From Lachnospiraceae bacterium (GTDB lineage Bacteria; Bacillota; Clostridia; Lachnospirales; Lachnospiraceae), in NCBI GenBank assembly GCA_017484135.1, contig JAFUTQ010000021.1, positions 22,737 to 86,736 on the forward strand: a DNA stretch of 64,000 bases. The letters are read 5' to 3'. This document shows, piece after piece, positions 16,539 to 25,900 of this stretch (positions are counted from its first letter, which is position 1; the number at the start of each line of letters is the position of its first letter). The translations under genes and the position numbers were made by a program. Under the pieces are notes generated by a model. The model saw nothing but the letters and a program-made list of their open reading frames with translations. It ran no database searches and was not told the DNA's origin.

Positions 16539-17627
16539 ATGGTAAAACCAAAGAAAATATCGAAAACGATTGCCGACACGCTTGAGACTGCGCAGCAGGA
16601 GGCGCAGTACGATGCCTGTGTGAAAAGCCTGTTGTCCGAGAAAATCATTCTCGCATGGATACTTAAGGAATGTGTGGAAGAGTTTCGCCCATTTTCAATC
16701 GCACGGATTATGAACGAGTGTATTGAAGGGGAACCGTTGATTTCCACCATAGCGGTAGATCAGGATGTTCTCGATTATGAAGAGAAAGGGAACGCTGTCG
16801 GTACAAAGATTGAGGGGCTGAATACAGAGGACAACTCCATCAAAGAGGGAAAGGTATACTATGATATTCGTTTTTCTGCCGTAATTCCCGGCACCAAACA
16901 ATCGGTGCGACTGTTTATCAATGTGGAGGCGCAGAAAAACGGAACAACCTCCTATCCGTTGATTAAACGGGCGATCTACTATGGAAGTCGTATGATCTCA
17001 GCACAGAAGAATAAGGTCTTTACCAATAGTGATTACGGAAGACTCTGCAAAGTTTATTCAATCTGGATACAGATGAATGCAGACGGAGAAAAAGCAAATT
17101 CGATTACCCGGTACACGATAGCCGAAGAAAATGTAGTCGGAATCGTCAAAGAAAAAGAGAGCAACTATGATCTGATGTCAGTAATTATGATAGGTCTGGG
17201 CAGTGAAGAGCAGGAAGAAACCGAACCCATTTTGCGGTTGTTAGATGTTCTACTGTCTGCAGAGAAGAAGCCGGAGGAAAAGAAGGAGATACTGGAAAGA
17301 GATTTTCATATCCCAATGTCAGAAGAAATGAACGAGGAGGCGAACATTATGTGCAATCTGGGTGAAGGGTTATATGAAGCAGCATATGAGAAAGCATATG
17401 GAGAAGCATATGAGAAAGCATATGGAGAAGCATATGAGAAAGCATATGAGAAAGCATATGAGAAAGCATATGAAGAGGCCTCATTGAAAACGCAGGCGGA
17501 GATAGTGATTCGTATGATGCAGAAAAGAAAGGTATCTTTGGATGAGGCGGTTGCTTCCATTCTTGTATCGGAAGATGAAAAAGAGATAATACGACAGCTC
17601 GTCGATGAGCAGCTTGCAGTTAAATAA
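16539..17627 (+). CDS. Rpn/PD-(D/E)XK nuclease family transposase-like protein with a 4-residue repeat
   Basis: This is a 362-residue protein of the family often annotated as PD-(D/E)XK nuclease family transposase (Rpn-like). The putative nuclease core shows DIRFSAVIP near residue 109 and LFINVEAQK near 125-133, with the glutamate and lysine of the PD-(D/E)XK motif. A family-typical YPLIKRAIYYGSRMIS block follows. Near residues 282-313 there are eight copies of a four-residue unit (AYEK/AYGE) from a 12-bp tandem repeat, probably one long helix. Related Rpn proteins are recombination-promoting nucleases. No insertion sequence ends or target duplications were seen. The ATG at 16539 is preferred over a GTG at 16524 for its spacing to GAGG. 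Confidence 0.8.
   Translation: MVKPKKISKTIADTLETAQQEAQYDACVKSLLSEKIILAWILKECVEEFRPFSIARIMNECIEGEPLISTIAVDQDVLDYEEKGNAVGTKIEGLNTEDNSIKEGKVYYDIRFSAVIPGTKQSVRLFINVEAQKNGTTSYPLIKRAIYYGSRMISAQKNKVFTNSDYGRLCKVYSIWIQMNADGEKANSITRYTIAEENVVGIVKEKESNYDLMSVIMIGLGSEEQEETEPILRLLDVLLSAEKKPEEKKEILERDFHIPMSEEMNEEANIMCNLGEGLYEAAYEKAYGEAYEKAYGEAYEKAYEKAYEKAYEEASLKTQAEIVIRMMQKRKVSLDEAVASILVSEDEKEIIRQLVDEQLAVK
17382..17477 (+). repeat. 12-bp in-frame tandem repeat (8 units) in the Rpn-like gene
   Basis: Eight units of GCATATGAGAAA or GCATATGGAGAA run from 17382 to 17477. The first five alternate strictly between the two types. The last unit is GCATATGAAGAG. The period is a multiple of three, so changes in copy number would lengthen or shorten the helix without a frameshift. 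Confidence 0.95.
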
Positions 17628-17661
17628 GCATTTTCAATCAACAGAATAGGATCTGTCACAG

Positions 17662-17693
17662 AACCGATTACAGCAATGTAGTCGGTTTTTTTG
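17662..17693 (+). terminator. Intrinsic terminator of the Rpn-like gene
   Basis: An 11-bp stem (17662-17672 with 17677-17687) is followed by a run of T. Confidence 0.9.
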
Positions 17694-17713
17694 CGTAATA
17701 AACATTTTGGGTG

Positions 17714-17742
17714 TTGCAAAATAAACCTTTAGGGTGTACAAT
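17714..17742 (+). promoter_or_regulatory. Promoter of the first large surface protein gene
   Basis: TTGCAA (17714-17719), 17 bases and TACAAT (17737-17742). The -10 flank (GGGTGTACAAT) and a downstream AACGTTAAAGGTT block are shared with the promoter at 22838-22866. Confidence 0.8.
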
Positions 17743-17807
17743 GGAGAACGTTAAAGGTTCGTATCAAGAAAAAATGCATACAAATGCAGAGCGAAAGGAG
17801 CAGATTT

Positions 17808-20800
17808 ATGAAAGCAAAAGAAGTGAGAAAACGGCTGTCCGCGCTGACACTGGCAGCAGCGACCGCCGCATCTTTTGTGCCGCAGACAGCATACACTGCT
17901 TATGCGGCGGACAATGGAACCGGGGTTGTCTCCGTGCAGGAGATCCCGGAGACGAGGATTGGAGACGCAGGGTCAACCGTCCAGTCGAAGATAACCTTTA
18001 CAGCATCACCGCAAAATGGAACGGTAACATTGACGGATTCGAGCGGAGCCGCAATTACGGCCGGCACAACGGATGTTACTGCCGGCACAACGGTTACCGT
18101 GACCGCAACACCGGATAGCAAATATGCGCTGGGCAAGCTGGAGGTAAAGGACCAGGCGGGTAAGGTGGTTGATGTAACCAAAACAGAGGAAGCCAACACC
18201 TATACCTTTCTCATGCCGGCCAGCGATGCAACGATAACCGCGACCTTCGGGAAGGATATTGCAGATTCCAGCTATAATATTACCGTAGCGCAAAGCGGCA
18301 CATTAAAATACACCGGCGAAGAGCAAGCACCAACCTTTACAGTAAAAGAGGGTACTTCTAATACGTTGAGCGAAGGCACACATTACGAGGTGGACGTGAC
18401 AAAACAGACCGACGCGGGAGAGGCTTATACGGCGACCATCAAAGGAATTGGCGATTATGCCGGTGAGGTTACGGCAACGTGGCAGATCGGAAAGGAAGAC
18501 GTCAGCATAACTGAATTGACTGGTACAAACAATAATAAATACGCCACCACCTATGAATACAGTGGCAACCCACTTCCGACCCCGACCGCAGCGAACTTCA
18601 ACATCGCAGCGGACAAAGATGCCAAGGTAACCTTTACCTGGTACAAGGGCGATCAAACGTCAGCCACATCACTGAGTGATGCCGATAAGCTGTCCGGGGC
18701 ACCGACAGATGTTGGAACAGGTGCATACACGCTTGTGATCACAGTCGCAGCGCCGGATGATGGCGAGAAGAATTATACCAGCTACAGTGATGCAACTAAG
18801 GCGACAAAGAAAATCAAAATTACCGTCAACAAAGCCAAAGCTGTCGTAAAGACCGAGCCGCAGGGCAAAGCCGACTTAGTCTACACCGGAGAGGCGCAGG
18901 AGCTTGTCACAGCCGGGGCGACAGACGATGGAACGATTTACTACGACACGACGAGCAGCGTGACGATCGATGACGACCATAAGAAAATTCCGACCAAAAC
19001 GGATAAGGGGGACTATACCGTCTACTACATCGTCAAGGGCGATGACAACCACTCGAATTCGGATGAAAAATCGATAAAGGTTTCCATCAAGCAGGCGACC
19101 GGAACGGTAAAAAAAGCACCGCAGGCAAAGGATCTGACCTACAACGGAGTCGATCAGGATCTGGTTGAAGCGGGAGAAGCAGTTGCCGGAACCATAGAGT
19201 ACAGCACGGACAACAGCACTTGGAGTGATTCGGTTCCGCAGGCGATAAATGCCGGAACCTATACCGTGTATTACCGGGTAAAGGGTACTGCTGATGTCAC
19301 GGAGAGCGCAGTCAGCAAGGTAACCGTGACGATTAAAAAAGCAGTGCTCACGGCGGATGATCTGGAGATTGATACGACATCCACACTTACAAAAAACTAT
19401 GACGGAACCACGGCTTCCACAGCAACGGCAAAGATCAAGAGCAGTTATTTATCGAATGCTTTGTCAGGTGCTGCAGTGGACGGAACCGCAGTCTACAACA
19501 GCGCAAACGTAAAGGAAGCAGACAAAATTACCTTTACGACAAAAGCGGATGACAGCAAGACAAACTACACGGTTCCGGCAGGGCTGGAGATTAGCCTTAC
19601 ACAGACGGATAATTCGAATGTAAAGATTACGAAAGCAACGCCGACGATTGGTTCTGATGTGGCTGCATCCGATATTATCTACGGGCAGACATATGAGGAT
19701 TCCGAGATTACAGGAACGGTAACGCTTGGTTCTGATGCTAATGCACCAGAGGTAGCAGGAAGCTTTGAATTTGATAGTCCTACAACAAAACCTGGCGCAG
19801 CAGGTACGGTAAGTAACGTGAATTATACCTTTACACCGGACGATAAGGACAATTACAATACAAAATCTGGCACAGTTTCAGTCGAGGTCAACAAAAAGAC
19901 CCTGTCCGCGACCATTCAGGGAACTTTCACAAAGAACTATGACGGCGACGAGACCATTACCCTATCAGCAGCACCCGACACGCCGGAACTGAGTCTGAAA
20001 TTAAATGAAGACGACATAGAAGACGGTGATACTGTACAAATTGATGCTACCAACATCGTGTATACCTTTGCAACATCAGATGTGGGAACCAATCTGAAGG
20101 TCCTTGCCAAGCCTGCTGCAAATCAGTCAGGATTGACAGGAAGCAGTGCCGGCAACTATCTGCTCCCGACAGACGGCATCTCCGCCAATGTAGGAACCAT
20201 CAAAGCGGCAGCAGTGAACCCGTCGACTCCGTCGGCTTATCAGGTGGCGACAGGCACAGAGGAAACCTGCTATTATGATTTGAGTGAGCTGTTATCCTCT
20301 ACGGTAGCAGAGGGTGTGACAGAATATCTGGCAGAGGTTGCCAATGACACGGCAGGGATCATAGGCGCGGACGGACTGACCGTTACGGGTGCGACCCTTG
20401 CGATTCCGGTCAATGCAGTAGAAACAGCCGGGGAGCAGGCAACCATCGAGGTTCGGTTCCGCAGCACAAATTATACGATTACCAGTGTCTATCTTACCGT
20501 TGAGACAAAAGAGATGAACGCAGTAAACATCTCCGGCATCACAGTCAAGGGCGGAGATACCACAGAGACACCGATCGACGCAGAAACCCTCGAGAATGCG
20601 CGCTTCCTGACCTATAAGAGCGGCGCGACAGTATCTGAGGATCACACTGCATTAGAGTTTACCGACGCAGATACAGGAAGCATCTTAAACAACACCACGG
20701 TAGGAACACCTGACTACACCTGGTACAAGGTGGACACAGCCGGAAACAAGGAGAAGCTGGCTGCTGCACCGGGAGACGTAGGCGATTACACGCTTCTGGT

Positions 20801-22646
20801 AACCACAAGCGGCACGACCTATCACGGAACCTTAGAGATTCCGTTTACGATCCGGGCAAAGGACATCGCAGACGCAGATATTACACTCGGTGCGACACTG
20901 ACCTATGACGGAACTGAGCAGACAAAGGCGATCACAACGGTAGAGGTGGACAGTGTCACGCTTGGCAAGGACGACTATATCATCTCCGAAGACACCGACA
21001 AGGGAACCGATGCGGGCGAGTATACGCTGGTCATCGAGGGAACCGGAAACTATGCGGGCACGGCAGAGAAAACCTTTGAGATCAAAAAGGCAGATATCTC
21101 ATCGGCAGCTGTTACTCTGGAGGAGGAAGGTCTGACCTACAACGGAGCAGTGCAGAATCCTCCGATCAAGCGTGTAACCATCGCAGGCATCGGGGAGCCG
21201 TTGACAGAGGGCGTGGATTATACGATCCTGCAGAGCGAGGCGGCAAAGAATGCGAAAACATACAGCTATATTCTGTTGGGAAAGGGCAACTACACAGGCG
21301 TTACGGATGAGTTGACCTTCGAGATCAAAAAGGCAACCCCGTACCTGAACACGGCAGAGATCGGGACGACAGAGCAGGATGGACTGACACTGGCAGATGT
21401 TTCCATCACCGGACAGACCGCAGTTCTCTCAGAGGACGACGACACGACGGTAGAAGGCTCTTGGGCATGGGTTGACGAAACACTGACCTTGGAGGTTGGC
21501 GAAAATACCGCACAGGTTCGGTTCATACCGGCAGATGGGGAGAATTTCAACACACCTGAGGAGAAAGCGGTTACCGTAAACGTAGCGGAAGCAGTCATTC
21601 CTCCGGCTGTAAAGGCGGTTGTCACACCTGCGGCAATCAGTGTGGACAATGGAACCACAAAGGATGAGATCAAGGGCAAGCTTCCGAAAACGGTCAATCT
21701 GACCATGGAGGATGGGGTTGAGGGCTCCTATATCGCAGCTGTGGAATGGTCAGACTTCACATACGATGTGACAAAGACCAATGCACAGACACTTACCATC
21801 CAAGGAACCGTGACACAGGGCGGCGGTCTGGACTGGAGCTTAGTGGAAGCCGGAATCACGATTACCGTAAATGTTGCGGCAAAACCGGCAGATCCTGAAC
21901 CGGAAGAACCGGAAGAGCCGGAAGAGCCGGAGACTCCCGAGACTCCGCAGCAGGAGGATACCCCGGATAACAGCAGCACCTCGGAGGAGTCCGATACCCC
22001 GGACGACAGCAAGGCTGCGGACGATACAAAGAAATCAGAGGAGACCGAGACGGGCTGGGTAGAAAAAGACGGAACCTGGTATTATTACAGCGAGGACGGC
22101 GAGTCACAGACCGGCTGGGAGTATGTAAACGGCAGCTGGTATTATATGGACAGCACCGGCGCAATGCAGACCGGCTGGGAGTATGTAAACGGCAGCTGGT
22201 ATTATATGAACAGCGACGGCGCAATGCAGACCGGCTGGGAGCTGGTAAACGGAAGCTGGTATTACATGAACAGCGACGGCGCAATGCAGACCGGCTGGGA
22301 GCTGGTAAACGGAAGCTGGTATTACATGAACAGCGACGGCGCAATGCAGACCGGCTGGCAGCTCGTAAACGGAAAATGGTACTATCTGAATGCCGACGGC
22401 GCAATGTTGACCGGCTGGCAACTCATAAACGACAAATGGTACTATCTGGATGAGAGCGGCGCAATGCAGACCGGCTGGCTGCTCTTAGACGGCAAATGGT
22501 ATTATCTGAATGCCGACGGCGCGATGCAGACCGGCTGGTATCAGGTAAACGGCAAATGGTATTACAGCTATGCATCCGGTGTGATGGCAGTCAGCACGAG
22601 AATCGGCAGCTATCGCGTCAATGCAAACGGAGAATGGGTTCGATAA
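17808..22646 (+). CDS. Secreted modular surface protein with MBG/YDG-type repeats and C-terminal cell-wall-binding repeats
   Basis: This is a 1612-residue secreted protein. Residues 1-33 form a signal peptide ending AYTAYA. A bacterial repeat domain follows (about 60-145; FLMPASDATITATF). Then comes a long series of MBG-like beta domains (motif LTYNG or LVYTGEAQELV) and YDG-type domains (LTKNYDGTTAS, FTKNYDGDE). A P/E-rich linker near residues 1370-1410 leads to nine 20-residue cell-wall-binding repeats (TGW...WYY...GAMQ) over residues 1414-1612, the type that bind choline or glucan on the cell surface. The ATG at 17808 has AAAGGAG at good spacing; an in-frame ATG at 17784 lacks one. Its ligand is unknown. 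A paralogue follows directly. Confidence 0.85.
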   Translation: MKAKEVRKRLSALTLAAATAASFVPQTAYTAYAADNGTGVVSVQEIPETRIGDAGSTVQSKITFTASPQNGTVTLTDSSGAAITAGTTDVTAGTTVTVTATPDSKYALGKLEVKDQAGKVVDVTKTEEANTYTFLMPASDATITATFGKDIADSSYNITVAQSGTLKYTGEEQAPTFTVKEGTSNTLSEGTHYEVDVTKQTDAGEAYTATIKGIGDYAGEVTATWQIGKEDVSITELTGTNNNKYATTYEYSGNPLPTPTAANFNIAADKDAKVTFTWYKGDQTSATSLSDADKLSGAPTDVGTGAYTLVITVAAPDDGEKNYTSYSDATKATKKIKITVNKAKAVVKTEPQGKADLVYTGEAQELVTAGATDDGTIYYDTTSSVTIDDDHKKIPTKTDKGDYTVYYIVKGDDNHSNSDEKSIKVSIKQATGTVKKAPQAKDLTYNGVDQDLVEAGEAVAGTIEYSTDNSTWSDSVPQAINAGTYTVYYRVKGTADVTESAVSKVTVTIKKAVLTADDLEIDTTSTLTKNYDGTTASTATAKIKSSYLSNALSGAAVDGTAVYNSANVKEADKITFTTKADDSKTNYTVPAGLEISLTQTDNSNVKITKATPTIGSDVAASDIIYGQTYEDSEITGTVTLGSDANAPEVAGSFEFDSPTTKPGAAGTVSNVNYTFTPDDKDNYNTKSGTVSVEVNKKTLSATIQGTFTKNYDGDETITLSAAPDTPELSLKLNEDDIEDGDTVQIDATNIVYTFATSDVGTNLKVLAKPAANQSGLTGSSAGNYLLPTDGISANVGTIKAAAVNPSTPSAYQVATGTEETCYYDLSELLSSTVAEGVTEYLAEVANDTAGIIGADGLTVTGATLAIPVNAVETAGEQATIEVRFRSTNYTITSVYLTVETKEMNAVNISGITVKGGDTTETPIDAETLENARFLTYKSGATVSEDHTALEFTDADTGSILNNTTVGTPDYTWYKVDTAGNKEKLAAAPGDVGDYTLLVTTSGTTYHGTLEIPFTIRAKDIADADITLGATLTYDGTEQTKAITTVEVDSVTLGKDDYIISEDTDKGTDAGEYTLVIEGTGNYAGTAEKTFEIKKADISSAAVTLEEEGLTYNGAVQNPPIKRVTIAGIGEPLTEGVDYTILQSEAAKNAKTYSYILLGKGNYTGVTDELTFEIKKATPYLNTAEIGTTEQDGLTLADVSITGQTAVLSEDDDTTVEGSWAWVDETLTLEVGENTAQVRFIPADGENFNTPEEKAVTVNVAEAVIPPAVKAVVTPAAISVDNGTTKDEIKGKLPKTVNLTMEDGVEGSYIAAVEWSDFTYDVTKTNAQTLTIQGTVTQGGGLDWSLVEAGITITVNVAAKPADPEPEEPEEPEEPETPETPQQEDTPDNSSTSEESDTPDDSKAADDTKKSEETETGWVEKDGTWYYYSEDGESQTGWEYVNGSWYYMDSTGAMQTGWEYVNGSWYYMNSDGAMQTGWELVNGSWYYMNSDGAMQTGWELVNGSWYYMNSDGAMQTGWQLVNGKWYYLNADGAMLTGWQLINDKWYYLDESGAMQTGWLLLDGKWYYLNADGAMQTGWYQVNGKWYYSYASGVMAVSTRIGSYRVNANGEWVR

Positions 22647-22750
22647 ATCGAGAGTTCTGATGGAGCAGGGAAGGGGCAGCTGCCCCTCTCGCCACACGGG
22701 AAGCCTTTCCTTTTGGTCAAAGGCTTCCCCACGAACCTCCTGCTCAAAGA

Positions 22751-22792
22751 GGTGTAAAGCCTGTGAAAGCACAGGTTTTACACCCTTTTTTT
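22751..22792 (+). terminator. Terminator after the first surface protein, within a hairpin-rich spacer
   Basis: A 15-bp stem (22751-22765 with 22770-22784, one G-U pair) is followed by a T-run. The 300-base spacer 22647-22951 also holds a perfect GGGGCAGCTGCCCC hairpin near 22674 and a GGAAGCCTTT/AAAGGCTTCC hairpin near 22700-22730. The next promoter follows. No gene is seen in it. Confidence 0.9.
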
Positions 22793-22837
22793 GCGCAGGA
22801 GCGCGTCCGTTCATTCCGTGATGAGCGGATTTAAGTA

Positions 22838-22866
22838 TTGAAAAGAGGACATTAAGAGTGTACAAT
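22838..22866 (+). promoter_or_regulatory. Promoter of the second large surface protein gene
   Basis: TTGAAA (22838-22843), 17 bases, TACAAT (22861-22866). The spacer end AGAGTG and the downstream AACGTTAAAGGTT block match the promoter at 17714-17742, and the leader up to the ATG is also nearly identical. Confidence 0.8.
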
Positions 22867-22951
22867 TAAAAACGTTAAAGGTTTGTGACGAAGAGGGAAA
22901 CATGAAACCACGTAACCATGCATACAAATGCAGAAGGAAAGGAGCAGATTT

Positions 22952-25900
22952 ATGAAAGTAAGAGAAGCAGGAAAACGGCTGTCCGCGCTGGCAATGGCAG
23001 TGGCAACGGCAGCGTCTTTGATGCCGCAGACGGCATACACCGCTTATGCGGCTTCCTGCACGGCAGAGCAAGTCTCTGTGCAGGAAATCCCGGAGACGCG
23101 GATCGGAACCGGAGAGACGGACATTTCAACTGCGTCAATCACGCAGACAACTTCGCTGACATACGATGGGACGACAACGTATAAGCCGACGTTCGCAATC
23201 GGTGGGAAAACGCTGAATCCGGATACGGATTATACGATCAAGAGTGGTACAGCGGAGGCAAAAGATGCGGGAATATACTATGTGACCATTGCGGGAACGG
23301 GCAGTTATACCGGTGAAAAACGGGTGAGCTGGAATATCAGCCGCAAACAGGCAGAGATAAAAGAATTGGCGAGCACCGATGAGAAGAAATATAATCTTAC
23401 GCCTGCATACACCGGCGATCCCATTGCGGAGCCGAAGAGAGAGAACTTTTCGATCGAGGCAGCTTCCGATGAAAACGTTTCCTTTACGTGGTACGACGGT
23501 GATTTTACGTCCACAGCTTTGGATGAGGAAAAAAAGCGGGAATCCGAGCCGATCAATGTGGGAACTTACACCCTGGTGATCAATGTGTCAACCGCCGGCA
23601 ATTACAGCCAAAATGAGGCAAAGTTTAAGGTCGAGGTGAAAAAAGCAACCGCTGCGGCAGAGCTTAAGGCGAACGAACTGACCTATACCGGAAAGGAACA
23701 GGCGCTGGTCACGGTCAAAACACCGGCAGATGAGGGCTGTACAATTTACTATAGCAATACTGCAAATATTGACTTTAGCGCGAATGGCTCGACGACGATT
23801 CCGAAGGAAAAGAATGCGGGCACCTATAAGGTATACTACAGAATCAAGGGAGACAGCAACCACGAGGATTCTGCCGAAGCATCGATCGAGGTAGAAATCA
23901 AAAAAGCGTCTCCGAACATATCGGACGTGAAAGCGCCCGTGCAAAAGATCATTCCCTACAACGGAAAGGAGCAGGAGCTGGTAAAGGCGGGGGAGACCTC
24001 CGTCGGAACGCTGGAGTACAGCATAGATAACCAATCCACCTGGAGTACAGAGGTCCCGAAGGGAAAAAATGCAGGCGACTATGTGGTGTATTACCGGGTA
24101 CAGGCAGACTCCACGAATGTAAATGCGAGTGATGTACAGAGCGTCACCACGACGATCAAAAAAGCAGAGCTTACGGCGGACAATCTAAAGCTGGATTCGT
24201 CTTCCGTACTTACCAAAACCTATGACGGAACCACCGCGGTTGACGCTGGCAAGATCAAGGTTGTGCTCCAGAGCAGTGACAAGGTAACCATTGACGGAAC
24301 GGTCTTTGTGACGGGAACCGCAGTCTATAACGATGCCAACGCAGACAAGGCAGACACGATTACCTTTACGACCACCGCCGATGACACCAATGCCAACTAC
24401 ACGATTCCGGCAGGGCTGCAGCTTTCGATCCAAAACAGCACGGATACACCGGTGGCTGTTTCACAGGCAGAACCGACGCTTAGCGATGTGAAGGCAACCG
24501 CAGCTGCCTATCGGCAGACCCTTGCGGATTCCACGATCACGGGAACGGCAACCCTCGGTACCGGCACGGACGCGCCGAAGGTAGCGGGAGACTTTGCGTT
24601 TGACGCACCGGATACCATACTGGCTGCAATCGGCAGTGCTGACTATGCTTATACCTTCCAACCGAAGGATGAGATCAACTACAAATCGGTAAGCGGCACA
24701 GTTTCGGTAACGGTTGAGCCGAAGGTATTGAACGCCACCTTAACCGGAAGCTTTGAAAAGGTATATGACACCAAGACGAACATTACGCTGACCGGGACGG
24801 AGCTGTCCCTGACCTTAAACGCGGCCGATATTGAGGACGGGGAAACGGTTACGATTGACACAGACGGCATCGAATATGCATTTGAAAAACCGGATGTTGG
24901 AACGAACCTGAAGATCATTGCAAAGCCGAAGTCGGGTCATACCGGATTGACAGGCACCGACGCGGCACATTATCAGTTGCCGGAGGAGGGCATCTCCGCA
25001 AATGTAGGAACCATTAACAAACAGGCGGTTACGCCGACAGCTCCGTCGGCTTATCCGGTGGCGACAGCTTCCGCGGAGAGCTATTACTATGATTTGAGCG
25101 GGCTCTTGGACGCTGCGGTTGCCGCGGACGTGACAAAGTATGAGGCGCAGCTTTCGAAAAACGAGGACGGTGTCATCGATGCGGAGACCAATGCAAAGCT
25201 GACCGTTACGGGCGCGACGCTCGCGATTCCGGTCAGCGCGGTAGCCGACGAAGAAAAGAAGGCGGAAATCACGGTTTCCTTTACGGGCAAAAATTATGAG
25301 ATCGCAGACGTCGTGATTCCGGTCGAGACGAAGAAAATGACCGCGGTAAAGCTTTCGGGCATCACGGTCCAGGGCGGGGATTCGTCCGAAACACCGATTG
25401 GAGCCGATACGGCAGAGGAGAAGCGGGTTCTGACCTATGTGAAGGGGACGGCCGTCAGCGTGGTTGACACCGCGTTAAAGATCAGCAAGGCAGAGGGCGG
25501 TGGTCTGGTAAGCGATGCCGGCACACTGACCTATACCTGGTACAAGGTGGATGCGGATGGAAACAAGGAGAAGCTTACCGCAGCGCCGGAGGAGACAGGC
25601 GATTACGCGCTTCTCGCAGTAACCGACGGCACGACCTATCACGGAACCCTTGAGATTCCGTTTACGATCAAGGCAAGGGATATCAAGGATGCCGAGATTA
25701 CGCTGAAGGATGACGCGCTGATCTACAACGGAACCGGGCAGACCTTCACGATTACACAGGTAACGGTAAATGGAACCGCACTTGTTGTGAAGGATGACTA
25801 TCTCATTTCCGAGGGAAGCGACCAGGCAACCGATGCGGGAACCTACACTCTGATCATCGAGGGAACCGGAAATTATGAGGGCACGGCAGAGAAAACCTTT

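Noticed and set aside
16539-17627. Complete insertion sequence around the Rpn-like gene
   Set aside because: No terminal inverted repeats or target duplications were found, and the gene has normal promoters and terminator.
22050-22620. Possible CRISPR-like array from regular 60-bp repeats
   Set aside because: The repeats are in-frame codons of cell-wall-binding units without unique spacers.
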